Below, piece after piece: positions 46,514-55,819 of a stretch of DNA of 64,000 bases. Each line of letters opens with the position of its first letter. The stretch's first letter is position 1. The notes under the pieces were generated by a model, which saw only the letters and a list, made by a program, of their open reading frames with translations, was not told the origin of the DNA and did not search any database. The DNA is from Chitinophagaceae bacterium (GTDB lineage: Bacteria > Bacteroidota > Bacteroidia > Chitinophagales > Chitinophagaceae): NCBI GenBank assembly GCA_016722465.1, contig JADKJC010000004.1:124001-188000 (forward strand), written 5' to 3'. The position numbers and the translations under genes were made by a program.

Positions 46514-48229
46514 TTACATGAGATGGTATTCTTCTAATTTACTAAAAAAATAAAGTAATAATGCTTTTAACCTGGTATTCACTACACTATAGTTATTTAA
46601 ATCTGACGGATTATTAATATAGGCGTTCCATGCAACCGTCCAGTAATTGTCGTCAGTAAGGCCGGAGAGCAGGATTTCCGATTTGATGGTATCTCTTAAT
46701 CCCTGGCTCAGGCTCCTTCTTAAAAAGCAGGTATTAAAGTCCTGCACCAGCTTGTTGGGGTTGGCAGGGCTGCTCATTTTACTTGCGATGGCAACAGGGT
46801 CGATAAAGGTTTTAAAGCCGCCATTGCTGTAGCCGCTGTTTACAAGGCTGTCTATAAACCCCTGTCTTTTTACAAAAGTGTCGGTATTCACCCATAATTT
46901 ATCATAGAAGGGTGACTGGTAATAGGGCATATATCCGGATACATTGTTGGGATCACCGATACTCTGGTCGATAGATGCCATGAAATTAGCCGCCAGGTAG
47001 TTAAGATGCTTATACTGAAGTACCGGGTTACTTCTTGGTGGCAGCTTGACGCCACATTCCCTGATGAGGCCAACTGTAAAATCCAGCGGACTTTTGATGG
47101 TATCCCCAAACTGGAGGGTATCAAAAAAGTGTTGACTGTTAAGCAACTGGGTAAGTACCGGCTTAATATCATAATTATTATTCCTGAAAGTTTCGGCCAA
47201 TGGGGTGATCACTGCAGCCTCAGTTTCAGGGCTTATTTCATGGTAAACAAAATAGCGGTATAGCCTCCTGCAAATATTCTTAGAGGTTTCTACATTGCTG
47301 AAAATCATATTTAGTAAGTCGTCTACCTCTAATTGAGCTTCAGATTGACTACGGCTTATTACAGTGTTGTTATAGAAGGACGAAAACTGCTTTGGTTCCG
47401 TATCGTGTTTGGTAATGGCAAAGCTGTAATAGGCATTCTGCAGGTTTACCATATAGCCGGTAAGAACCCTTGCAGCCGCCTTCACATCGTCTTCGGTATA
47501 ATGGCTGTCAGGGCCCTTGCCTACAGTAAAAAGTTCCTGCAGTTCCCTGCCATAGTTTTCATCAGGGGCCGTTTTTGTATTCTGGTATCCGTTTAGGTAA
47601 ACCAGCATCGCCGGGTTGATGGTCATTTCCTTTACCAGGATTTTAAAATTACCAAGGGCATGTTGGCGCAACAGTTGCATATATCCATAGCAAAGCAGGC
47701 CCCCACCTACCATGGCGAATTCGATGGTAACATGATTGCTCCAAAAAAGGATCATCTTTTCCTCAATGCTTCGGGGTTGGTTGATCATGTTACCCAGCCA
47801 CCAGGATCTTAATGAATCTCTGCGGTTGCCATTATTGGAATTGGTAGACGTGCCGGTGCTGACCCAACTCCTGCCAATGGGTATCGACCAATCGGGGTCG
47901 CTGGCAGGCGAAGCAGCATCAGTGGCTGCTACTTTTATAGGTTCGCCGGGGTTGGCGTTAACGGTATTTACCAGTTCGTCCACTGCCTGAGCCACCGTGC
48001 GACTTTTAAAATAAGCAACATCTTCCTGCGCCGCTCCAAACATGGTCCGCTTCAATAAGTGTATTATCTCGGTCTCGGTCCACGGTCCGGTATAGGGGTC
48101 AAGGCCTGTGCTGAATGGCGGAACTACTTCCGGTATTTCCATTGTTGTTATCACAGCCTTCCTCTGATGCCTTTCTTTTTTTGAGGAAGAAGGCTTGATC
48201 AGGGAGTGGAGAAATTCTTTTCTTTCCAT
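46514..48229 (-). CDS. DUF1800-family protein
   Basis: The 571-residue protein shows the DUF1800 hallmarks: IIHLLKRTMFGAAQEDVAYF near residue 55, a helical core with KMILFWSNHVTIEF, and NPAMLVYLNGYQNTK. NYGRELQELFTVG and DDVKAAARVLTGYMV follow. An in-frame ATG at 48298 would add 23 residues from the intergenic region, so the start complementary to 48227-48229 (MERKEFLHSLIK) is preferred. Almost always encoded next to a DUF1501 gene, as here. No function has been established that I can name. Confidence 0.88.
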   Translation of the reverse strand: MERKEFLHSLIKPSSSKKERHQRKAVITTMEIPEVVPPFSTGLDPYTGPWTETEIIHLLKRTMFGAAQEDVAYFKSRTVAQAVDELVNTVNANPGEPIKVAATDAASPASDPDWSIPIGRSWVSTGTSTNSNNGNRRDSLRSWWLGNMINQPRSIEEKMILFWSNHVTIEFAMVGGGLLCYGYMQLLRQHALGNFKILVKEMTINPAMLVYLNGYQNTKTAPDENYGRELQELFTVGKGPDSHYTEDDVKAAARVLTGYMVNLQNAYYSFAITKHDTEPKQFSSFYNNTVISRSQSEAQLEVDDLLNMIFSNVETSKNICRRLYRYFVYHEISPETEAAVITPLAETFRNNNYDIKPVLTQLLNSQHFFDTLQFGDTIKSPLDFTVGLIRECGVKLPPRSNPVLQYKHLNYLAANFMASIDQSIGDPNNVSGYMPYYQSPFYDKLWVNTDTFVKRQGFIDSLVNSGYSNGGFKTFIDPVAIASKMSSPANPNKLVQDFNTCFLRRSLSQGLRDTIKSEILLSGLTDDNYWTVAWNAYINNPSDLNNYSVVNTRLKALLLYFFSKLEEYHLM

Positions 48230-48287
48230 GCTTTGTGAGGTTATCAGTGATGGGTTACAAGAGATCAGTCGATGCTGTATGCATTCA

Positions 48288-49814
48288 TTACTGAACACTG
48301 CCAGCTACTTGCTTTAAGGTTAACTTCAATTTTAATTCGTTTATCTCATTTTGTTGTTTATCAATCAATTGCTTCATTTCCTGAATGGCTTTTATCATTG
48401 GCACTACCAGCTCAGCATAGCGTAGTCCATAGGCCGTTTGTTCATTGGTGGGTTTATCTACGCCGCTGAAATGATACCCGATTCCTGTTGCCGCTGCTTC
48501 CACTTCCTGGGCAAGTAAACCAGTAAAACGGATGCTCTCAAAAGCGGTATTATCAGTTCCGGTTTTACCACCCTGTATCTTTTGCAGGGTAGCCAGGTCA
48601 TAATTATAAGTTACCGGCCTCAGCTTTTCAATAAAGGCCAGCCCTGGTACATCTTCCTGTATATTCTTTTTTATCCGGGCATCGCTGAAGGTTGTCCAGC
48701 CCACCTGGCCGCCAATGCTGGTAATATTGGTATTACCAATCCGTACCTGGTTGCTTGCGGTGATCACTACGGATTGTCCTAACCCTGTTGCATTATTCAC
48801 TGTTGGATTACCGGCTATGTCAACGCCTGAACCAATATAGGTATTGCCGCTCCCACCGGTTTGGGTAAAGCCCGCCTGGTAACCGATAAAAGTATTATCG
48901 CCGCTTCCGGTATATACCAGCCCGGCATTGTGACCTACGATGGTATTTCGGCTGCTGCTGCCTGCACTGCTAAGGGTATAATGGCCAAGTAACACATTGT
49001 AGCTGGCACTGGTAGTACTCAGCCCGGCATTGTAGCCAATGGCGATATTCTCCAGCCCACCATTCAGCAGTTGTAAGGCATTGTTACCAATGGCAAACTG
49101 GGTACTGGTAGTTTTATTACTGCCCAATGCCCCTGTGCCGATGGCCAGTATATTGCCGCCGCCGGTATTGCCTGCCGCTGCATCCTTTCCAATGGCAATA
49201 TTTTCGGAAGCCATGTTTAACCTGAGTGCATTGGAGCCAACAGCTACATTGCCAATGGAAGTTCCGGCTGTTGCCAGTGCCCTGCTGCCAAGTGCCACAT
49301 TATCATTACCGGTGCTGATGCCAACTGCGGCAGAATCTCCCAGTGCTGTATTAGCACTACCACTGGTAAGGCTGCCCAAAGCAGTATATCCAAATCCATT
49401 ATTACCACTCCCGGTAACTCCCAGGGTAAAACTGCGGTTGCCATAAGCATTGTTGCGGCTGCTGGGAGATGGGTCTATTAAACCGGAGGGTTGGTTATTG
49501 GTGCGTATCAATAAGGCTTTAGCATCAGTAGTGCCTATAAAATTGGTTGCAGTATTGATTCTGCTATTGCCGGTAGTGCTCCAGCCGGTAAGACTTACAG
49601 TAAAAGCACCGCTTCTTTTTCTCAGCACACCGGCAGTATCCACCGTTACAACACTGTCGCTGATATCGCCGGCCTGCAGGCCTTCCAGCCTTAATGGATT
49701 AACCAGGGCAACGATATGTAAGGAGTGAGTGGGGCTGTCTGTACCGATACCAACATTTTGAGAAAAACTATGCAGGGTACAGCAGGTTAAAAAGAACGTA
49801 ATGATCTTCTTCAT
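48288..49814 (-). CDS. Exported repeat protein with S74 (tail-fibre chaperone) C-terminus
   Basis: The 508-residue protein has a signal peptide (MKKIITFFLTCCTLHSFSQ) followed by NVGIGTDSPTHSLHI. From about residue 100 to 330 there are many short YadA-head-like repeats of the form NTALGDSA, NVALGSRA, NIAIGKDA, NTFIGYQA, which build trimeric beta-rolls. The C-terminal part carries the Peptidase_S74 motif FSDARIKKNI and a final coiled coil (IKAIQEMKQLIDKQQNEINE). S74 domains cleave themselves after assisting trimer assembly. Such proteins are widespread as surface proteins in Bacteroidota and here follow neither phage genes nor a host-recognition module. Confidence 0.85.
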   Translation of the reverse strand: MKKIITFFLTCCTLHSFSQNVGIGTDSPTHSLHIVALVNPLRLEGLQAGDISDSVVTVDTAGVLRKRSGAFTVSLTGWSTTGNSRINTATNFIGTTDAKALLIRTNNQPSGLIDPSPSSRNNAYGNRSFTLGVTGSGNNGFGYTALGSLTSGSANTALGDSAAVGISTGNDNVALGSRALATAGTSIGNVAVGSNALRLNMASENIAIGKDAAAGNTGGGNILAIGTGALGSNKTTSTQFAIGNNALQLLNGGLENIAIGYNAGLSTTSASYNVLLGHYTLSSAGSSSRNTIVGHNAGLVYTGSGDNTFIGYQAGFTQTGGSGNTYIGSGVDIAGNPTVNNATGLGQSVVITASNQVRIGNTNITSIGGQVGWTTFSDARIKKNIQEDVPGLAFIEKLRPVTYNYDLATLQKIQGGKTGTDNTAFESIRFTGLLAQEVEAAATGIGYHFSGVDKPTNEQTAYGLRYAELVVPMIKAIQEMKQLIDKQQNEINELKLKLTLKQVAGSVQ

Positions 49815-49999
49815 AAAGTATTGGGCAGTTGGTTAATTGTATAGTGAATCAAAAATAGTGCAAAAAGGTAAACACTATCAACTCAATTACGCCAGGAAGC
49901 CTTTGCAGCAGCAGTTTTTATTAACAGCAACAGTTGAAATTTAAAAACTAACGGAAATAAATACTGCCCTTACATCAGTCTTTTATTTTTGGCCCAAAA

Positions 50000-50026
50000 A
50001 AAGAGCCGCAAAAACTGCGGCTCTTT
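50000..50026 (-). terminator. Terminator of the DUF6600-like gene
   Basis: AAAGAGCCGCA (50000-50010) and TGCGGCTCTTT (50016-50026) form a perfect 11-bp stem. On the minus strand it is followed by TTTTGGG. It lies 59 bp past the stop codon of the gene at 50085-51368. Confidence 0.85.
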
Positions 50027-50084
50027 GATGCAAAGGGGAATTGCTTCCCCAAATTGCCCGAGGTTCTTCAAAGCAAATATTTTA

Positions 50085-51368
50085 TCAGCCTTTCTTGGTG
50101 GGCTTTACAGGTTGTAATGGCTTGCTGGCTGCAGGCTGTTCACGGGGAACTATCTTTTGTTCCTTTTCTTCTTTTTTTATTTGTTGCTGCTGCATTTTCT
50201 CCTGCCTTATTTGTTCCTGTTGCTGTCTTCTTATTTCAGCCTGTTGTTCTCTTTGTCTCCTCAATTCGTCCTGCCGGCGCTGCTGTTCTGCGGCCTGTTG
50301 TTCTTTCAATTGCTGCTGCCTGATGGATTCCTCCCGCTGCCTTTTAATATCTTCCTGCTGCTCTTCGTATTGCTGCTGTGTTTTTATCGCTTCCTGCTTT
50401 TTGATAGCATCCTGCCTCACCGCCTCATTTTCCCTATTCTTGATTGGTTGCAGTTCCCGGTCCCTTACAGGTGCAGGCTGTTCCACTTCTTTAATGGCCT
50501 GTGGTTCTTTGTCAACCGGTTGTTTTACCGGTGCAGGTACCCGTATGGGTTTTACTGGTTCGGTATTATTAACAGCTGGTGCTGCCTGTTCTGTAGCCAC
50601 TGGTTTTACCGGTTGTTTAACCGTTCCTTCGGCCGGTATGGTTACGGTATTGCCTTTTAAAGCAGGGCGGTAAATCCTTACAGTATTACCTGTAACAGGT
50701 GTTGCCGGAGCTGTCTCTTCCGTAAAGTTCACTTCTTTGGGTTGTATCTTTTTACGGGTAACCCTTTCTACTTCCTGCTGTGCCGGCCCGGTGGCATATG
50801 TAACATTGTTGTTTACCTGTGTATTATTGATGATGGTTACCTGGTTGTAAGCACTGCTTTTAATGGCAGGCCGCTGATAGTGCTGGTACACATTCGGACT
50901 GTTGATGTACCGGTGCCTTACAAAGCGCCAGTGGTTATAAGGAATACCGCCAAAGCCCATATTGAATCCCATACCGGGGCCCATTGGTGCCCAGCCATAG
51001 TAGCCATCATACTGGCACCAGCTTACCCATGCAGGAGCCCATTCGTAGCCGGGTATCCATGCCCAGCCATAAGACTGAATATAGGCCCATCTGCCATAGT
51101 GAAACGGCGCCCAGCCCCAGGCATAGTCAGATACCCATGTCCACCCGTAATTGGTAAAAACCCAGTGGCCATTGTTACTGTAAGGTTCAAAGCCATTGGC
51201 ATTGGCAATCCACACCTGTCCATAGTCTGCATTATCTACCCAACGGCCATAGGGGCTTAGCTGCACGTAAAAAGTATTGAAACTGATGCCGGTATTGATC
51301 TGCGATTTAGCCTGGTAACTGCCTGCCAGCACAAAAACGGTTACTAAGGCCATCATTATCTTTTTCAT
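50085..51368 (-). CDS. Exported DUF6600-like protein with aromatic repeats and a coiled coil
   Basis: The 427-residue protein starts with a signal peptide (MKKIMMALVTVFVLAGSYQA). Residues 35-150 are rich in Tyr and Trp with a repeating pattern (SPYGRWVDNADYGQVWIA, NYGWTWVSDYAWGWAPFHYG, SYGWAWIPGYEWAPAWVSW). This resembles the DUF6600 (YXWXP) group. The middle is Pro/Val/Lys-rich, and from about 310 to 420 a highly charged Gln/Arg/Glu coiled coil follows. The long open frames on the opposite strand are a by-product of this composition. Envelope location is likely; function unknown. Confidence 0.75.
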   Translation of the reverse strand: MKKIMMALVTVFVLAGSYQAKSQINTGISFNTFYVQLSPYGRWVDNADYGQVWIANANGFEPYSNNGHWVFTNYGWTWVSDYAWGWAPFHYGRWAYIQSYGWAWIPGYEWAPAWVSWCQYDGYYGWAPMGPGMGFNMGFGGIPYNHWRFVRHRYINSPNVYQHYQRPAIKSSAYNQVTIINNTQVNNNVTYATGPAQQEVERVTRKKIQPKEVNFTEETAPATPVTGNTVRIYRPALKGNTVTIPAEGTVKQPVKPVATEQAAPAVNNTEPVKPIRVPAPVKQPVDKEPQAIKEVEQPAPVRDRELQPIKNRENEAVRQDAIKKQEAIKTQQQYEEQQEDIKRQREESIRQQQLKEQQAAEQQRRQDELRRQREQQAEIRRQQQEQIRQEKMQQQQIKKEEKEQKIVPREQPAASKPLQPVKPTKKG

Positions 51369-51741
51369 GATTGTATGAATTGGTTAATACCATGATTAGC
51401 GTAATATCCGTGCCACGATTTGCAGGGCATTCCTAAAATGGATGAATGGAAAAGCCCCTGAGGTACAGTTGTTTATCAACCCATGACGGCCATCAGTTAT
51501 TGCAATTATGTCAGTTGGGTGATTGATTGGGTGCTACTACTGCCGTAATGGTTTGTTCTACAGCAGCAGGGTGAAAATACCCATGTTGGGCAACAGCAAT
51601 TTCAAGATGTTTACAACCGGGTGCTGGCTGCCGGGGCGCTTAGCTGTATACATGCAAATGACTAAAACGCTTTAAAACTTCCGGGTAATATTAACTTTTC
51701 ATCAGCCTTACCTGCTGAAATAACTGCCGTAAATTAGGGGC
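51369..51741. other. Intergenic region without recognised features
   Basis: This 373-bp gap lies between the divergent DUF6600-like and CAP genes and should hold both promoters. I find no convincing TTTG/TAnnTTTG pair, RNA gene or repeat in it. Confidence 0.4.
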
Positions 51742-52325
51742 ATGAAAACAAGTGTTATTACCAGCCTCTTTTTATTAATAGCCAACTGCTGTTTTTGCCA
51801 GGTATGGACGGCAGCGCAACTGAACGAAGCCAATACTGCTGCTGACCTGGAGTATTTGAGTGCACCTGAAAAACAGGTGATACTATACATTAACCTGTGC
51901 CGGCTGTATCCGCAGCAGTTTGCTGCCAACGAGGTAAAGAAATACAAGGGCGTGCCGGGGTAAAAGACAGGAACCTTGCTAAATACAAAGCCAGCCTGTT
52001 AAAAGAACTTGCCAGCCGACAGCCCAGCGAAGCACTGGTATTTGACGAGGCCCTGTATGATGATGCACATTGCTATGCCACCGAATTAAGCACCCACAAG
52101 CGTGCAGCCCACCAGCGCATCAATTGTGAAAAAAGCAATTATGCAGAGTGCATTTTTTGGGGCAGTGGCGAAGGAAGAATTATTGCACTGGAGTGGCTGG
52201 TAGATAGTGGTATTGGCACCCTGGGGCACCGGAAGAATTGCCTGAACCCGGACTATAGTATAACAGGCATTAAGATTGCCCAGCATTATCAGTTTGGGCA
52301 TTGTGCGGTGGGGGAGTTTGAATAA
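51742..52325 (+). CDS. Exported CAP-domain (SCP-like) protein, frameshifted
   Basis: A signal peptide (MKTSVITSLFLLIANCCFCQ) is followed by PEKQVILYINLCRLYPQQFA and KYKGVPG, then a stop. The frame resumes directly as VKDRNLAKYKASLLKELA and runs through ALVFDEALYDDAHCYATELS, THKRAAHQRINC, NYAECIFWGSGEG, GTLGHRKNCLNPDYSITGI and GHCAVGEF. These are the CAP signatures. The slip is at the G4 run 51957-51960; a fifth G restores about 194 residues. CAP proteins are exported; some bind lipids or metals. Probably intact in the organism. Confidence 0.75.
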
Positions 52326-52759
52326 TGGGGTAAGAGCTGACAGTTTTGAGAACACACTGTAACCAGCTTGTTTTTTTATTATATAGTTATCTCAAAAGAT
52401 TAAGACTTTTAAAAAAGCATCTCCTCTGCGGAGAATAATTGCAACTGTAAATAAAAATTTGGCGGATATTTAAAAGATATTGATATTAGTGCATTCTTAA
52501 TTGCTAACCGCTCTCTCTTAGTTATCCCATCAATTAAGCGCTGCGTAACCCTGAAGACTTCTTATTAAACTTTATAAATAACCGGTTGTAAAAACCTGCA
52601 TTTTTCAATTGCCTTGTAATTGATAATAGGCGATTGTAAATATGCGTAGCTTTTACAATATACCAGACAATAAAGGTTAGCCAAAATTTCCATTAAAGAA
52701 ATTTTTTGAAACCTGCATTTTTTTATGAGTTAGCTGCAAGCACAAAAAAGCACACCAGT
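52326..52759. other. AT-rich intergenic region
   Basis: No gene seen. A small hairpin, TCTCC-TCTGC-GGAGA, occurs near 52420. The region marks the left border of the AT-rich accessory stretch. Confidence 0.4.
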
Positions 52760-53599
52760 ATGATAGAAAAAAAAGAGAAAAAAAAGTTTATAGTTTTAAT
52801 GCAAGAAGCCTATGTTAAAATGAGGCCTTATATTGCTGCGTTCCTTGTCATAGCAATAGCTACATCACCGGTCATACCAAATTCAAATTGGCGAATAGGT
52901 GTGACATCAACCTTAGCTGTTACCCTTTTGTTTTTAATTTTCGATTTATTTAAAGACCTAACAAAACGGCTTGACACTATTGATAATAAATTGAAAGATG
53001 AAGAACCTCCTACATTTGACAATTTTACCTATGCATTAAATACAATGAAAAGTGTTATTAATGATAGACTAATAAAAAGTAAGGATGTAAAAATAAAAAT
53101 CCTCGGTGTTTCAGCGCAATACTCCTGGAAAAATCTGGTTGAACTAACAATCCCGGAATTATTTGAAATTGGACATAAGAACCCGAAAATTACAATTGAG
53201 ATAGTTATTGTATCGCCGCAAGTTCTTCTCCAGTGGGGTCAACCACAACTTGCCGGCGAGGCTGAGCACACAATAAAACAATCGTCCATTTTCAGAGAGA
53301 CATATAAGACTTATTTTGAAGCGGGCAAAATTGATGTTGAAATATTTGAGTATGACAACATCCCACATTGGCATGGTGTATTAATTGACGATGAAATATT
53401 TTTTATGGGAAGGTGTAAATGGAAATTAATTGATGAGAAATTCTTCAGGTTACAAGTTGGTCAAAAAGAATATCGGCAATTTGCCAAGAATGACAGATTT
53501 AGAGGAGCAGTTAGGATTGATTTATTTAAGCAGTGGTTTAACATATACAAACTCAGGGCAAATATTCTGAAAAGGCGAAGAGAGAAAGGCAGAGACTAA
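52760..53599 (+). CDS. Two-TM membrane protein with PLD-like cytoplasmic domain
   Basis: From the ATG at 52760 the protein has 279 residues. A lysine-rich start is followed by two TM helices (about 22-40 and 45-64). The C-terminal alpha/beta domain begins near residue 108 (VKIKILGVSAQYSW). HWHGVLIDDEIFFMGR (203-218) is like one half of an HKD phospholipase-D site, with the usual HxK changed to HxH. The pattern matches membrane-tethered PLD-like proteins of unknown function, some of which occur near defence genes. AT-rich. An ATG at 52706 is in frame but less fitting. Role is inference only. Confidence 0.5.
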   Translation: MIEKKEKKKFIVLMQEAYVKMRPYIAAFLVIAIATSPVIPNSNWRIGVTSTLAVTLLFLIFDLFKDLTKRLDTIDNKLKDEEPPTFDNFTYALNTMKSVINDRLIKSKDVKIKILGVSAQYSWKNLVELTIPELFEIGHKNPKITIEIVIVSPQVLLQWGQPQLAGEAEHTIKQSSIFRETYKTYFEAGKIDVEIFEYDNIPHWHGVLIDDEIFFMGRCKWKLIDEKFFRLQVGQKEYRQFAKNDRFRGAVRIDLFKQWFNIYKLRANILKRRREKGRD

Positions 53600-53621
53600 C
53601 ACCGGGTGGTTTTCATGCCAC

Positions 53622-53773
53622 CATCTGGCGCAGGTCTCCGACCCAATGCCAACCGTCGCTAAATTAAGCGGCGTAAAACTTCAATAATAAAAAGTAAACC
53701 TGCCTTATATTATAACTGGTTAAATTTGGATAGAAGTAACGAACGGGCACAGGACAGAGTTCTGTGCCAGAGG
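53622..53773. repeat. 152-bp dispersed repeat, copy 1
   Basis: About 85-90 percent identical to 55626-55777 over the whole length, by eye. It begins CATCTGGCGCAGGTC and ends GACAGAGTTCTGTGCCAG, so the ends are imperfect inverted repeats (CTGGCGCAG and CTGTGCCAG). It lies just past the stop codon of the TPR gene. Confidence 0.85.
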
Positions 53774-53783
53774 GACTCTTCAT

Positions 53784-55378
53784 TTATTTTATTCCCTTAC
53801 CATCACAACAGGTACATTTTTCTTTCACAGTTTTATAAGTAGTGTAGCCGATAGGCTCATAGCTAACTTCAATTTCGGCCTTGCCATTTACGTAGCGCTT
53901 TACACGCTCCACCCGTTTCTCACTCATTTTATGAAACTCCCCTGCTTGTTTGCTGATGTAGCCTTTGCCTTTGCAGCATTTACATTTGGTTGCCCCGGCA
54001 ACATCATTGCCGGCTGGCTCATCCGTTTTATTTTTAGCAGCGCTCACCGCTTCCTTTTTTTTCTTCTCATTGGCAGCAATATTTTTTTTCTGTTCAGATC
54101 CGGCCGCATCCAGTTTAAACTTCAGGTAATTCTGTGCCTTTGCCAGCGCCTGGTACACCACATTACCTTCTGCTAACCTGGCCCCCGGCTTTAATGTACT
54201 GCATTGTTTTGCCAGGTAAATCTCATACGCATCCATCAGCAGTTTCATGCCATCCTGTGCAGCTACATCTGCCTTGTCATAGGCATCAAACATCAGCTGA
54301 ATGAATTGCTCCCGCTGAGTAGAACTGTAATCATTATAGTCCTTTTTAAGGTTGATGGCAAAGGTCGCAGCACTCTCATACTTATCTCCCGACTCTGATA
54401 ACCGCCATTTTGCATTTCTCAATTTCTCTGCAAAGGGATCGCATACACCCAGCCTTGCATCATTTTTATAAAGCACTGAATACATATTACGGCTGATGTT
54501 GTTTCCCATGGCAGCGAGCAGTTCATTCAATGCTCCGAACTGATTCCTGCGGCAGTCGGACGAACCGCATGCGGTAAAATTTGTAATGATGTCACTACGG
54601 TTTGCCATTTGCCCCGACCATCTTTCTATCGCTTCAGCAAATACCGCTGCACAGGAATCTGCCAGTTGTGATGATTCCATATCAACCGCAATCTCCGGCG
54701 AAACAGGCGTTGCTTTTTTAGAAGGTGCAGCTTTGGTTTGTTTACCTTTCTTCGGAGCCGGCTGTTCTGTCTTTGCCGCTTGCCCCGGTTTTACAGTCTC
54801 CTCTGTTGCAATGGAACCTGCTTCAATCGCCAATTCAGCTTTAACATCCACATACAATGAAGGCAAATTTGTTTTGATCAGTCCCAGTTCATAATTGTCG
54901 TCACTTAAGTTTTGCACTGCAATCTTAACATGCGCTTTTACTTCCGGGTCGTTGGGGTTTTCTTTATACAAAGCCCGGGCAAGCTTTGCATGCGCTTCTC
55001 CGTTATGCGGATCATACAAAACCCATTTTTTAAAATCGGCCAGTCTTTCCGCATACATTCCCTTTGAAGTATAGAGGTAGGCACGCATTTCATAATACTT
55101 ACCCTCAGTCGGCTCTGTTTGTATCGCTTTATTCAAAGCCTCCATTTGCAGCTCAGTAACTGTGTTGCACAGGTAAATGCCATAATAGGGCTCCCCTTTT
55201 CCAGGATTCAATTTGGCTGCTTTTTCAAAATAGGTTTCTGCAGTAGCCAGGTCTCTCTGTTCATTCAGGTAATAATATGCCTTTTTATAGTGGCGGCATA
55301 ATTGTTCTGGGCATAAATAATAGTGGAGGCAAAGCAGCAAATAATCATAAGCGCCAGGCCAATGCGGCTTATTTTCAT
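53784..55378 (-). CDS. Exported TPR protein with CxxCxGxG clusters, frameshifted
   Basis: The signal peptide (MKISRIGLALMIICCFASTI) reads from 55378. After AQNNYAATIK the frame shifts at the T5 run 55282-55286; a sixth base gives KKAYYYLNEQRDLATAETYF without a break. TPR repeats follow (AETYFEKAAKLNPGKGEPYY, EGKYYEMRAYLYTSKGMYAE, DPHNGEAHAKLARALYKENP), then a lysine/proline linker, a helical region, and two clusters, CKCCKGKGYI and CTCCDGKGIK. These resemble the zinc-binding repeats of DnaJ. About 531 residues in all. Both sides carry a 152-bp repeat. Function unknown. Confidence 0.7.
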
Positions 55379-55625
55379 ATAAAATTTTTCACTAAGGTAA
55401 AAAGAAAGTAGTCGGTAAATACGGGCTATTGGGTATTTTTTAGAATTAGCCTGCAACTGTTATTTAGTGTATACCGGGTAGCTATAATACCGGTTGGTTT
55501 AGAACAAATGTTGATGTGTATGGTAGCCAAATAAACTGCTGCATTTGAAATGTGGGTTTTCAAACAAATACCTGGAGCGGATTTAGTATTTAATACTCAT
55601 CCCATATTTCTTTCTGAAATATCCC

Positions 55626-55777
55626 CATCTGGCGCAGGTCTCCCGACCTGATGCCAACCATCGCTTAATCAAGCGTTATAAAACTTCAATAATAAAAAGT
55701 AAATCTGCCTTTTATTTTAACTGGTTAAGTTTGGATAGTAGTAACGAAGGGGCACAGGACAGAGCCCTGCGCCAGGG
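55626..55777. repeat. 152-bp dispersed repeat, copy 2
   Basis: Same orientation and length as 53622-53773. Its ends are better preserved: CTGGCGCAGG at the left and CCTGCGCCAG at the right are exact inverted complements. It lies between the TPR and TIR-like genes within the 441-bp gap 55379-55819; the rest of that gap shows nothing. Confidence 0.85.
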
Positions 55778-55819
55778 GATTATTCAATCAAATGCTTCCG
55801 TTTTATTATGCCCCTGCAC

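Noticed and set aside
50041..50673. Cys/Ser/Leu-rich open frames on the plus strand
   Set aside because: They are antisense to the Gln/Arg/Glu coiled coil of the minus-strand DUF6600-like gene, which explains both their openness and their odd composition.
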